A stretch of DNA of 18,404 nt from Bdellovibrio sp. (GTDB lineage: Bacteria > Myxococcota > SpSt-1050), in contig DYEF01000013.1 of assembly GCA_020725805.1 (NCBI GenBank), positions 1 to 18,404 of the forward strand, in the 5' to 3' direction. Below are positions 8,529 to 15,019 of this stretch, piece after piece (positions within the stretch are counted from its first letter, which is position 1; the number at the start of each line of letters is the position of its first letter). A program made the position numbers and the translations under genes. The notes under the pieces were generated by a model that was not told the DNA's origin, ran no database searches, and was given only the letters and a program-made list of their open reading frames with translations.

Positions 8529-9386
8529 GTGGAAAGCAATATAATTTTTGAGAATGCTATGAATCTTATAGAACAGGCATCGACCGTCCTTCCCGATGAT
8601 GTAAAAACAGCCATAGAAAAGGCGTATCAGACTGAGGAGAGCGGTTCGAGGGCCAGAAATGCACTTGAAATCATTTTGGAAAATATCAGACTCGCAAAGG
8701 AGAACCGTCTGCCTATCTGTCAGGATACCGGAACTCTGATATTTTATATAGACAGGCCGAAGGGAATCACAGAGAAAATCATTAAGGATGAAATAATCAG
8801 GGCGGTCAGGGAATCTACCAGAAAAGGTATTTTAAGACCAAATGCGGTCGATTCCGTTACCCAGAAGAATTCGGGCGACAATACAGGAATCGGAAGTCCT
8901 TATTTTCATTTTGAGGAGTCTGAATCGGATTCGTTGAGGATACGGCTCATACTTAAGGGGGGAGGGAGTGAGAATGTCAGTATACAGTATTCACTGCCGA
9001 ATTCTGAGCCCGGGGCGGGCCGGGATATAGAAGGTGTCAAGAAGTGTATTCTCGATGCTGCATTTAAGGCACAGGGATTCGGGTGTGCCCCCGGTGTGCT
9101 TGCTGTCGGTGTCGGTGGTGACAGAATGACTTCTTATATGTGTGCAAAGGAGCAGCTCTTCAGAAGACTCGATGACAGGAATACGGATGTTACACTGAGG
9201 GAGATGGAAGAGGAGGTATACAATATCGCAAATATGCTCGGCATCGGTCCTATGGGATTCGGCGGGAAGACTACTGTGCTCGGAGTCAAAATCGGCAAGC
9301 GGCACAGAGTCCCGGCCTCGTTCTTCGTCTCAATCGCATATATGTGCTGGGCCTTCAGAAGGGCCGAAGTAACTTTCAGGATTTGA
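8529..9386 (+). CDS. Class I fumarate hydratase (or L-tartrate dehydratase) alpha subunit
   Basis: The 285-residue [4Fe-4S] hydro-lyase subunit would interconvert fumarate and malate in the cytosol. The start is GTG at 8529, with GGAGG at 8517-8521; the upstream in-frame ATG at 8466 adds a non-conserved tail. Likely cluster ligands are Cys64 (ICQDTGT), Cys186 (GCAPG) and Cys273 (YMCW). Other conserved stretches are GGGSENVS, GVGGDR, GIGPMGFGGKTT and the ending KRHRVPASFFVSIAY. The fold corresponds to the N-terminal part of single-chain FumA. The beta subunit, which normally follows, is absent from the window; the next gene is a PP-loop ATPase 5 nt downstream. Tartrate dehydratase TtdA is the main alternative, since the alpha subunits are hard to tell apart. 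Confidence 0.93.
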   Translation: MESNIIFENAMNLIEQASTVLPDDVKTAIEKAYQTEESGSRARNALEIILENIRLAKENRLPICQDTGTLIFYIDRPKGITEKIIKDEIIRAVRESTRKGILRPNAVDSVTQKNSGDNTGIGSPYFHFEESESDSLRIRLILKGGGSENVSIQYSLPNSEPGAGRDIEGVKKCILDAAFKAQGFGCAPGVLAVGVGGDRMTSYMCAKEQLFRRLDDRNTDVTLREMEEEVYNIANMLGIGPMGFGGKTTVLGVKIGKRHRVPASFFVSIAYMCWAFRRAEVTFRI

Positions 9387-9391
9387 GAGAT

Positions 9392-10423
9392 ATGGGAGAA
9401 AAGAAAGTAAAGGCATTATCCTTGATGTCGGGAGGTCTGGATTCCACTCTTGCTACCAAAATAATTATGGATATGGGTATTGAAGTGATAGCGGTTAATT
9501 TCACGAGTCCGTTCTGTACCTGTACCTCCAGACATAAAAAGGAACTCGGCTGCAAAAACGAGGCATTGAAGATTTCCCGTCAGCTTGGTGTAGATGTAAG
9601 GCTTGTCCCGAAGGGCAGGGATTATATCGCTCTTGTCAGAAATCCGAAATTCGGCTACGGCTCGGCTATAAATCCCTGTATCGATTGCAGAATTTTTATG
9701 TTCAGGAAGGCAAAGGAGATTATGGCCGAGGTGGGTGCCTCTTTTATTATTACCGGCGAGGTGCTGGGTCAGAGACCGATGAGCCAGAGGAGAGACACAA
9801 TTCATAAGATTGAGAGAGAATCCGGACTTGAGGGATTGATAATACGACCACTCTCTGCTACTCATTTTGAACCGACAGTGTTTGAGAAGGAGGGAATCGT
9901 GGACCGAAACAGGCTCCTCAGTATCGAGGGCAGGAGCCGCAATATTCAGATCAGGCTGGCAGAAGAGTACAATATCTCGGATTATCCCTGTCCTGCCGGA
10001 GGTTGTCTTCTGACCGATAAGCGTTTTGCAGAGAAACTCAGGGATTATTTTGAGCACAATCAGGACGATGATGATTATATCAGACAGATGGAGTATCTGA
10101 AAATCGGTCGGCATTTCAGACTCAGAAACGGGACGAAGATTATTATCGGACGCGACGAGGCAGAGAATGAGCGCCTGATTCTTCTGAACAGGGGCGAGAA
10201 CTATCTTGTCGAGAGCGAATTCCCCGGGCCTGTGGCATTGATTTTCGGAGAAAAGTCGGATGAGAATCTGTCGTTTGCTCTCACGGCACTTAAGCGGTTT
10301 AACAGAAAGACACCCGAAAATCCGGTTTATATAGTTTCGAGAGGTACATCTAAGGAGGAAATCTCCCATATCAGCGAATTTGCGGAAGAGCTCACTCTGT
10401 ATCAGATCGGTATCGACAGATGA
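9392..10423 (+). CDS. PP-loop tRNA thiolation-like protein (MnmA/ThiI type) with NFACT-R-like C-terminal region
   Basis: The 343-residue protein has an adenylating PP-loop SGGLDS at residues 13-18. It is Cys-rich: Cys42, Cys44, Cys54, a PCIDC pair at 96/99, and CPAGGC at 200/205. The GEVLGQRPMSQRR stretch (123-134) is typical of the MnmA-like proteins annotated as tRNA 2-/4-thiouridine synthases. From about 206 a basic region (YLKIGRHFRLRNGTKIIIGRDEAENE) resembles the NFACT-R/DUF814 RNA-binding domain that I recall being fused to such enzymes. The likely role is ATP-dependent sulfur insertion into tRNA. The ATG at 9392 is preferred over 9344, which would extend into the fumarase gene with non-conserved residues. 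The ribosome binding site is weak. The stop overlaps the next start (ATGA). Confidence 0.82.
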   Translation: MGEKKVKALSLMSGGLDSTLATKIIMDMGIEVIAVNFTSPFCTCTSRHKKELGCKNEALKISRQLGVDVRLVPKGRDYIALVRNPKFGYGSAINPCIDCRIFMFRKAKEIMAEVGASFIITGEVLGQRPMSQRRDTIHKIERESGLEGLIIRPLSATHFEPTVFEKEGIVDRNRLLSIEGRSRNIQIRLAEEYNISDYPCPAGGCLLTDKRFAEKLRDYFEHNQDDDDYIRQMEYLKIGRHFRLRNGTKIIIGRDEAENERLILLNRGENYLVESEFPGPVALIFGEKSDENLSFALTALKRFNRKTPENPVYIVSRGTSKEEISHISEFAEELTLYQIGIDR

Positions 10424-11205
10424 ACGGACTCGAAAGGCTGACAGATATTGTAAGTAAATTCGACAGGATTGCCATTGCCTATTCAGGTGGTGTGGACTCT
10501 ACGTTTCTGCTGTATTTTACGAAAATCATTGCAAAGCGGGATGTTCTGGCCATAACTGCCGTTTCCGATACATACACGGATGACGAGCTGAAATTTGCAA
10601 AAAGTTTTACCGGAAAGATTGGTGTGCCGCATATTTTAATAAAGACAGACGAGTTTGAGGACAAAAGATTCGTAAAAAATCCCGAAAACAGGTGTTTTTA
10701 TTGTAAATATGAGCTCTTTTCAAAGATTGAGAGTCTGAAAGGCAGGCTCGGATTTGATGTTGTATTTGATGGCACTAATTATTCAGACAGAACCGATTTC
10801 AGACCCGGCAATCTGGCAAAAAAGAGGTTTGGTGTGGTTTCTCCGCTTGAACTTGCAAAAATCACAAAAGAAGATATCAGAGGCTATTCAAAAAAATACA
10901 GGATTACGGGCTATAACAGACCTTCAAATGCCTGTCTGGCATCGAGAATTCCTTATGGAATAAGTCTTGACAGAGAAATTTTAAAAAAAATCGCTGTGAT
11001 AGAAAGATTTCTGAAAAAACTTGGAATAGAGGTGGTAAGGCTGAGGCATCACGGTACAATTGCCCGTATTGAGACATCCGTTCAGGACTTAAGAAAAGTC
11101 TTGATAAACAGGGACAAAATCGTTAAAAGGATTAAGAGGTACGGTTACAGATATGTTACGGTTGATATCGAAGGGTATCGTACAGGTTCACTGAACATAA
11201 GGTAG
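10420..11205 (+). CDS. larE: LarE, ATP-dependent sulfur transferase for nickel-pincer cofactor
   Basis: A 261-residue PP-loop enzyme. SGGVDS is at residues 22-27, followed by AVSDTYTDDEL, the CFYCKYEL pair Cys92/Cys95, DGTNYSD and the family signature PSNACLASRIPYG with Cys172. In Lactobacillus LarE the Cys at that last position donates its own sulfur. The extra CxxC here fits the alternative LarE class in which three Cys bind a [4Fe-4S] cluster used for sulfur transfer, so it may be catalytic rather than sacrificial. The partner genes larA, larB and larC are not in the window. Translation is coupled to the preceding PP-loop gene by a 4-nt ATGA overlap, and the response regulator follows after 2 nt. 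Confidence 0.93.
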   Translation: MNGLERLTDIVSKFDRIAIAYSGGVDSTFLLYFTKIIAKRDVLAITAVSDTYTDDELKFAKSFTGKIGVPHILIKTDEFEDKRFVKNPENRCFYCKYELFSKIESLKGRLGFDVVFDGTNYSDRTDFRPGNLAKKRFGVVSPLELAKITKEDIRGYSKKYRITGYNRPSNACLASRIPYGISLDREILKKIAVIERFLKKLGIEVVRLRHHGTIARIETSVQDLRKVLINRDKIVKRIKRYGYRYVTVDIEGYRTGSLNIR

Positions 11206-11207
11206 TT

Positions 11208-12599
11208 ATGCAGGAAAAGACGGCAAAATACAAGATTCTGATAGTTGATGATGAGATAAATATTCTCAAGGTACTCTCGGCACTCCTCAGAAAAGAGGGG
11301 TATGAAACATTTACTGCCGAGAGCGGCGATATGGCAGTCTCGAGGCTCTACGAGGAGGAGATTTCGGTCGTTATAACTGACCTGAAGATGCCCGGTATGG
11401 ACGGAATCGAGCTTCTGAAGAATGTTATGAGATTCAACTCGGATATCCCGGTGATTATTCTGACTGCTCACGGAACCATCAATAATGCCGTCGAGGCGAT
11501 AAAGGTCGGTGCCTTCGATTATCTCACAAAACCGTTTGACCGGGACGAACTTCTGCAGGTTGTGAAAAAGGCGGTAAACACCTTCGAGTACAGACGTTCT
11601 GATGTAAAGATTGACTTCGAGACCGATGAACCGGTTCATATTATCGGGCATTCGCAAAGGATGCAGGAGATATACTCCCTGATAGAAAAGATTGCCCCGT
11701 CTGATTCTACTGTTCTGATTTCAGGTGAATCGGGGACAGGGAAGGAACTCGTCGCCAGAATTATTCACCTGAAGAGCAACAGATGCAAGGGGCCTTTTAT
11801 TAAGGTAAACTGCGCAGCGATACCGCGTGAACTGATGGAGAGTGAGCTCTTCGGTTATGAGAAGGGGGCATTTACCGGTGCATATTCACAGAAGCCCGGA
11901 AGATTCGAACTTGCCAACGGAGGCACGATACTGCTCGATGAGGTGAGCGAACTCCCGTTTGATATGCAGGCAAAACTGCTCAGGGTATTGCAGGAACATC
12001 AGATATGGAGGGTCGGCGGTGTCAGGAGCGTAAATGTGGATGTGAGGGTAATTTCGGCCACCAATAAGAATCTTGCACTCGAAGTCGAGAGGGGTAACTT
12101 CAGGTCAGACCTCTATTACAGAATCAATGTCGTTCCGATCGAGGTCCCGCCCTTAAGGGAACACAGGGAGGACATAAGGGACTTCGTTTATTATTTCATA
12201 AAGAAGTTTTCCAAGAAGAACCGGAAGGCGGTAACGGGTATCTCGGATGCCGCCCTTGAGTATCTGATGAACTATCCCTGGCCCGGTAATGTCAGGGAGC
12301 TCGAGAATCTCATCGAGAGAATGGTTATACTCTCTTCGAACGAGAGTATAGATATAACGGACATTCCGGACGAGATAAAACTCAGACAGGTTACGAGGCA
12401 GCAGGTATCCAGTGTCTCGGGCGGGATTGACTTTAAGGAGATTGTAAAGAAGGCCACATCGGATATCGAGAAGGAACTGATACTGAAGGCTCTCAAGGAG
12501 ACGGGCGGGAATGTCACGAAGGCCTCCGAACTGCTCGGTATCAGCCGCAAGTCTCTGCAGCTCAAGATGAAGGAACTCGGACTCAGGGAAGAAGACTGA
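11208..12599 (+). CDS. NtrC-family sigma54-dependent response regulator
   Basis: The 463-residue regulator has a receiver domain (about 8-122) with acidic pocket Asp14-Asp15, phospho-acceptor Asp58 and Lys108 in LTKPF. The AAA+ domain (about 143-375) has Walker A GESGTGKE at 173-180, the sigma54 loop GAFTGA at 220-225, and the GTILLDEVSEL Walker B. The C-terminal Fis-type helix-turn-helix includes GNVTKASELLGISRKSL. It should activate sigma54 promoters when phosphorylated. No histidine kinase is in the operon, so it is an orphan here. Its position 2 nt after larE and 5 nt before mazG is unusual for a regulator with obvious metabolic targets. I found no convincing -24/-12 sigma54 promoter in the intergenic regions. 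Confidence 0.96.
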   Translation: MQEKTAKYKILIVDDEINILKVLSALLRKEGYETFTAESGDMAVSRLYEEEISVVITDLKMPGMDGIELLKNVMRFNSDIPVIILTAHGTINNAVEAIKVGAFDYLTKPFDRDELLQVVKKAVNTFEYRRSDVKIDFETDEPVHIIGHSQRMQEIYSLIEKIAPSDSTVLISGESGTGKELVARIIHLKSNRCKGPFIKVNCAAIPRELMESELFGYEKGAFTGAYSQKPGRFELANGGTILLDEVSELPFDMQAKLLRVLQEHQIWRVGGVRSVNVDVRVISATNKNLALEVERGNFRSDLYYRINVVPIEVPPLREHREDIRDFVYYFIKKFSKKNRKAVTGISDAALEYLMNYPWPGNVRELENLIERMVILSSNESIDITDIPDEIKLRQVTRQQVSSVSGGIDFKEIVKKATSDIEKELILKALKETGGNVTKASELLGISRKSLQLKMKELGLREED

Positions 12600-12604
12600 T
12601 CTGT

Positions 12605-13378
12605 ATGGAAAGTAGTGAATTTGATTCTCTGATTAAGATGGTCGACAGATTGCTCTCGAAAGACGGGTGCAGGTGGGATAAGAGTCAGAATCTTTTATCT
12701 CTAAGAGGATTCGTCCTTGAGGAGGCACTGGAGCTGGTCGATGCACTCGAGAGAAAGGATATAGCCGCGATAGAAGAGGAACTGGGGGATATTCTCTATC
12801 ATATTGTTTTTATTTCAAGGCTGACGCAAAAGAAGGGGTCGCTTGAGAGGGCGATTAAGGGCATTACAGAGAAACTGATAAACCGGCATCCGCATATCTT
12901 CAGGAAGAAGAAAAGGATGAAATCCGGTGATGTGGTAAAAGAGTGGGAGAGAATAAAGATCAGGGAAAAGAAGGCAGATTCGATAGGTTACGGGCTTCTG
13001 CCGACATTTACCGCCCTTCTCTCGGCCTACAAACTCGGCATAAGGTCAGAGTCCTTCAACTTCGACTGGGAGAATGTATCTCAGGTCTTCGGAAAACTCT
13101 CTGAAGAGATAGAAGAACTGAAGGCCGAACTGAGAAAGAAGAGGAAGAATAAAAAGGCAATCGAATCAGAGATAGGAGACATTCTTTTTGTGATTGCAAA
13201 CATCGCAAGACATCTCGGTGTCAATCCCGAAATCGCCCTTATGGGGACGAATAAGAAATTCGTAAGACGCTTTGACAGGATGTACCGGCTGATAACGGGA
13301 GATAAAAAGGATATCAGAAAGATGAATATTGCCGAGCTTGAAGAGTACTGGCAGAGGGCCAAAAGGGCGGTTCACTGA
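12605..13378 (+). CDS. mazG: MazG nucleoside triphosphate pyrophosphohydrolase
   Basis: The 257-residue house-cleaning enzyme hydrolyses NTPs or dNTPs to NMP and pyrophosphate. It has the two-repeat layout of full-length MazG. The first repeat carries CRWDKSQNLLSL, LEEALELVDAL and EEELGDIL, which supply the E-x-x-E and E-x-x-D metal-binding residues. The second has EEIEELKAEL and ESEIGDILF. The NRHPHIF motif lies between. It is the last gene of the operon, 5 nt after the response regulator. No strong terminator follows on the plus strand; TCACCG/CGGTGA at about 13384-13416 is a loose stem lacking a T-run. Confidence 0.95.
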   Translation: MESSEFDSLIKMVDRLLSKDGCRWDKSQNLLSLRGFVLEEALELVDALERKDIAAIEEELGDILYHIVFISRLTQKKGSLERAIKGITEKLINRHPHIFRKKKRMKSGDVVKEWERIKIREKKADSIGYGLLPTFTALLSAYKLGIRSESFNFDWENVSQVFGKLSEEIEELKAELRKKRKNKKAIESEIGDILFVIANIARHLGVNPEIALMGTNKKFVRRFDRMYRLITGDKKDIRKMNIAELEEYWQRAKRAVH

Positions 13379-13464
13379 AAGACTCACCGCTGTCCTGTCT
13401 TATTGTATCCCGGTGAAATTACACAAATTCATAAAACCAGATAAATATGTTAGAGTCTGCAGGC

Positions 13465-13505
13465 AAAAAAAATCTCAGGTGATAAGAAATCTTATACACC
13501 TGAGA
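13465..13505 (-). terminator. Intrinsic terminator of the four-lipoprotein operon
   Basis: TCTCAGGTG at 13473-13481 pairs perfectly with CACCTGAGA at 13497-13505. Five more inner pairs form after one bulged base, with a small AT-rich loop. The eight A residues at 13465-13472 give a U8 tract after the stem in minus-strand transcripts. There is no T-run on the plus-strand side, so it serves the minus strand. Confidence 0.9.
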
Positions 13506-13538
13506 CCTTGATAAACCTGAATAAAATCTGTGAATTAT

Positions 13539-13820
13539 CTATTTTTTCAGATGCGGATTGAGTACTTCCTGTGCCGCGTTCTCCTCTACACAGGTGGCTG
13601 TGTTGTCTTCATTGTAATTGCAGCGCTTTATAACAGATTTCCCTTTGTCGCAGCTGGTGCCAAGAATAACATAATTGGCACAATCTCCCTCCCAGTATGT
13701 AAAATATGCATAGTCTTTTTCCCATCTGGTATGGGTTATGCTTCTGACCGTTGTGCTGCAGGCCGATATAAGTATTGCAAGGGATAAAATTATAAAAATT
13801 ATTTTAATGGTCTTTTTCAT
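13539..13820 (-). CDS. Small lipoprotein, fourth of a tandem set
   Basis: The 93-residue precursor has signal peptide MKKTIKIIFIIL..., lipobox LISAC and lipidated Cys21. The mature part has four further Cys at 47, 57, 67 and 77, exactly 10 residues apart. The last two form the C-x9-C pair that aligns with the pairs in the three sister proteins. It ends LNPHLKK, comparable to the NPRSLY end of its neighbour. GGGAGGA is a strong ribosome binding site. The gap from the preceding gene is 15 nt, and the terminator lies downstream. No known family is recognised. Location is predicted as periplasmic face of the outer membrane or cell surface. Confidence 0.82.
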   Translation of the reverse strand: MKKTIKIIFIILSLAILISACSTTVRSITHTRWEKDYAYFTYWEGDCANYVILGTSCDKGKSVIKRCNYNEDNTATCVEENAAQEVLNPHLKK

Positions 13821-13835
13821 ATCTTCTTCCTCCCG

Positions 13836-14111
13836 TTAATACAGTGAACGTGGATTTACATTTTCGAGGATGAGGGTATCCTTGCAGTTCTCCTCCTTGT
13901 TTGCCTGATTGAGGGTGCAGATGCGGATATAATAGTCAAAGAGTCTTACCTTGTTTTTGTCGGAACCTACTGTCTGTGCCTTCGGAAGCATCAGGAGTTT
14001 TGCCGTCTTGTTTTCACCCATATATTCGTTGGCAATCAGGACTTTTTTGGGGGCACAGGAAACTGCAAATAAAGCAGCGGTTAGTATAGCTAAAATCAAT
14101 ATACGTTTCAT
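13836..14111 (-). CDS. Small lipoprotein, third of a tandem set
   Basis: The 91-residue precursor has lipobox FAVSC and lipidated Cys19. After the Cys comes APKKVLIA, similar in pattern to the sisters (basic pair then aliphatic). Cys65 and Cys76 form a C-x10-C pair inside a strand-like YYIRIC...C segment, and the chain ends ENVNPRSLY. The AAGGAGGAG ribosome binding site is strong. The gene lies 12 nt after the preceding gene and 15 nt before the next. No known domain is recognised. It is probably a small beta-rich, disulfide-bonded envelope protein, which is an inference. Confidence 0.82.
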   Translation of the reverse strand: MKRILILAILTAALFAVSCAPKKVLIANEYMGENKTAKLLMLPKAQTVGSDKNKVRLFDYYIRICTLNQANKEENCKDTLILENVNPRSLY

Positions 14112-14123
14112 ATTTGCTCCTCC

Positions 14124-14417
14124 TTATCTGACATTGGATGAAACATTCATAGTGGCCGTCGGGCAGCTGATATCCGTCTTGCCGTCGCAGGCCCTTTCAC
14201 AGGATATATTGTCATTCTTCTCTTCGCACATCCAGAATTCGTGAACGGCCGAACCCGGAAAGATTATGTAGTGGGTTGTCTTGTAGGTCTGGAAATTCAT
14301 TATAGGTCTTGTTGCGTGGTCATCTGCTCCGATAATACGGCGGCTTGTGCAGCCGGCAAGACCCAGAGCCGTAAGAATTGCTGCAATAAGTAACAAAATA
14401 ACTATTCCTTTTCTCAT
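14124..14417 (-). CDS. Small lipoprotein, second of a tandem set
   Basis: The 97-residue precursor starts at ATG 14415-14417. This start is chosen because AGGGAGGT lies just upstream and a signal peptide begins there; the frame is open farther upstream (to 14492) but that part overlaps the preceding gene. Lipobox LAGC gives lipidated Cys23, followed by TSRRIIG. Cys64 and Cys73 make the shared C-x8-C pair in FWMCEEKNDNISC, and Cys77 and Cys85 follow. The gap from the preceding gene is 13 nt. No known family is recognised. Confidence 0.82.
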   Translation of the reverse strand: MRKGIVILLLIAAILTALGLAGCTSRRIIGADDHATRPIMNFQTYKTTHYIIFPGSAVHEFWMCEEKNDNISCERACDGKTDISCPTATMNVSSNVR

Positions 14418-14430
14418 GGCAGACCTCCCT

Positions 14431-14658
14431 TTATTCCTTGAGTTCGACTTTAATGTTGCGGCAGTTTGATAAAGCGCCGTTCTGGGCAACATCGCACTTG
14501 ATTAATCCCTGTTCGTCATCATCATCCCAGATGAATTTTACGACACCCTGTCTGCCTGTTGAACCCACGATCAGTCTTGGCCCTGCACAGGCGGATAAGA
14601 CCGAGAGCAGGAAAATCAGTAATAAAAGCGAAACTATAACCTTTTGAAACCTTTTCAT
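14431..14658 (-). CDS. Small lipoprotein, first of a tandem set
   Basis: A 75-residue precursor starting at ATG 14656-14658, with AAGGAGGT 6-8 nt upstream. The frame continues upstream to 14751, but that part is not signal-like. Lipobox LSAC gives lipidated Cys24. The mature part, only 51 residues, has AGPRLIVG after the Cys, an acidic WDDDDEQG turn and the Cys55/Cys66 pair (C-x10-C), ending KVELKE. As first gene of the operon it lies 102 nt downstream of the shared 33-nt element. No known domain is recognised. Confidence 0.8.
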   Translation of the reverse strand: MKRFQKVIVSLLLLIFLLSVLSACAGPRLIVGSTGRQGVVKFIWDDDDEQGLIKCDVAQNGALSNCRNIKVELKE

Positions 14659-14760
14659 GCCAATACCTCCTTGGTTATGTCTGAAAATATTGTATATATG
14701 ATTATTGCTGCAGGATTGCATATAGTTGAGTTTTTCTCTATCAGATACCACAAAATTATT

Positions 14761-14793
14761 AAATCACCCCTTATGGGTATTTTATGGGTATTT
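14761..14793 (-). promoter_or_regulatory. Shared 33-nt regulatory element, copy 1
   Basis: Read on the minus strand toward the lipoprotein operon, the element comprises AAATACCC, AAAATACCC and GGGGTGATTT: two direct half-sites and one inverted. It matches 27 of 33 positions, without gaps, to 18062-18094 and has the same orientation relative to the downstream genes. It is 102 nt upstream of the first lipoprotein and 226 nt upstream of the divergent kinase. The best candidate binder is the LuxR-type response regulator encoded at 17438, an inference. Confidence 0.65.
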
Positions 14794-14814
14794 CTATGCT
14801 TACAGGTGTTCTGT

Positions 14815-14890
14815 GAGCTGTAAAACAGAATGTAACTGCAACATAAAAATGTTACATTTCTGTTTTGGAACAACAGAGCCGTAAAACAGA
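14815..14890. repeat. Direct and inverted repeats in the kinase upstream region
   Basis: A 15-nt direct repeat, GAGCYGTAAAACAGA, occurs at 14815-14829 and 14876-14890 with one mismatch. Between the copies, TGTAAC (14831-14836) and GTTACA (14851-14856) form an inverted repeat extended by CAGAA/TTCTG. TCTGTT (14859-14864) pairs with AACAGA (14872-14877). The layout suggests binding sites for a dimeric regulator of the kinase gene. The remainder of 14891-15019 shows nothing clear. Confidence 0.5.
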
Positions 14891-15019
14891 TTTGACAATA
14901 GACCGGTTTCCTGATAATTGGAAGGCCGCTCAGGCGGGTAGCAGACTATTAGGTATAATCGGTAATGTCAGTTAAGCTTATGTCGCATTGAAAATCTAAA
15001 TATAAACAGCAAAATTCTT

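Noticed and set aside
9416-10369. Minus-strand open frame of 317 codons opposite the PP-loop gene
   Set aside because: It has no recognisable domain or ribosome binding site. The plus-strand frame has clear SGGLDS and Cys motifs and fits the operon.
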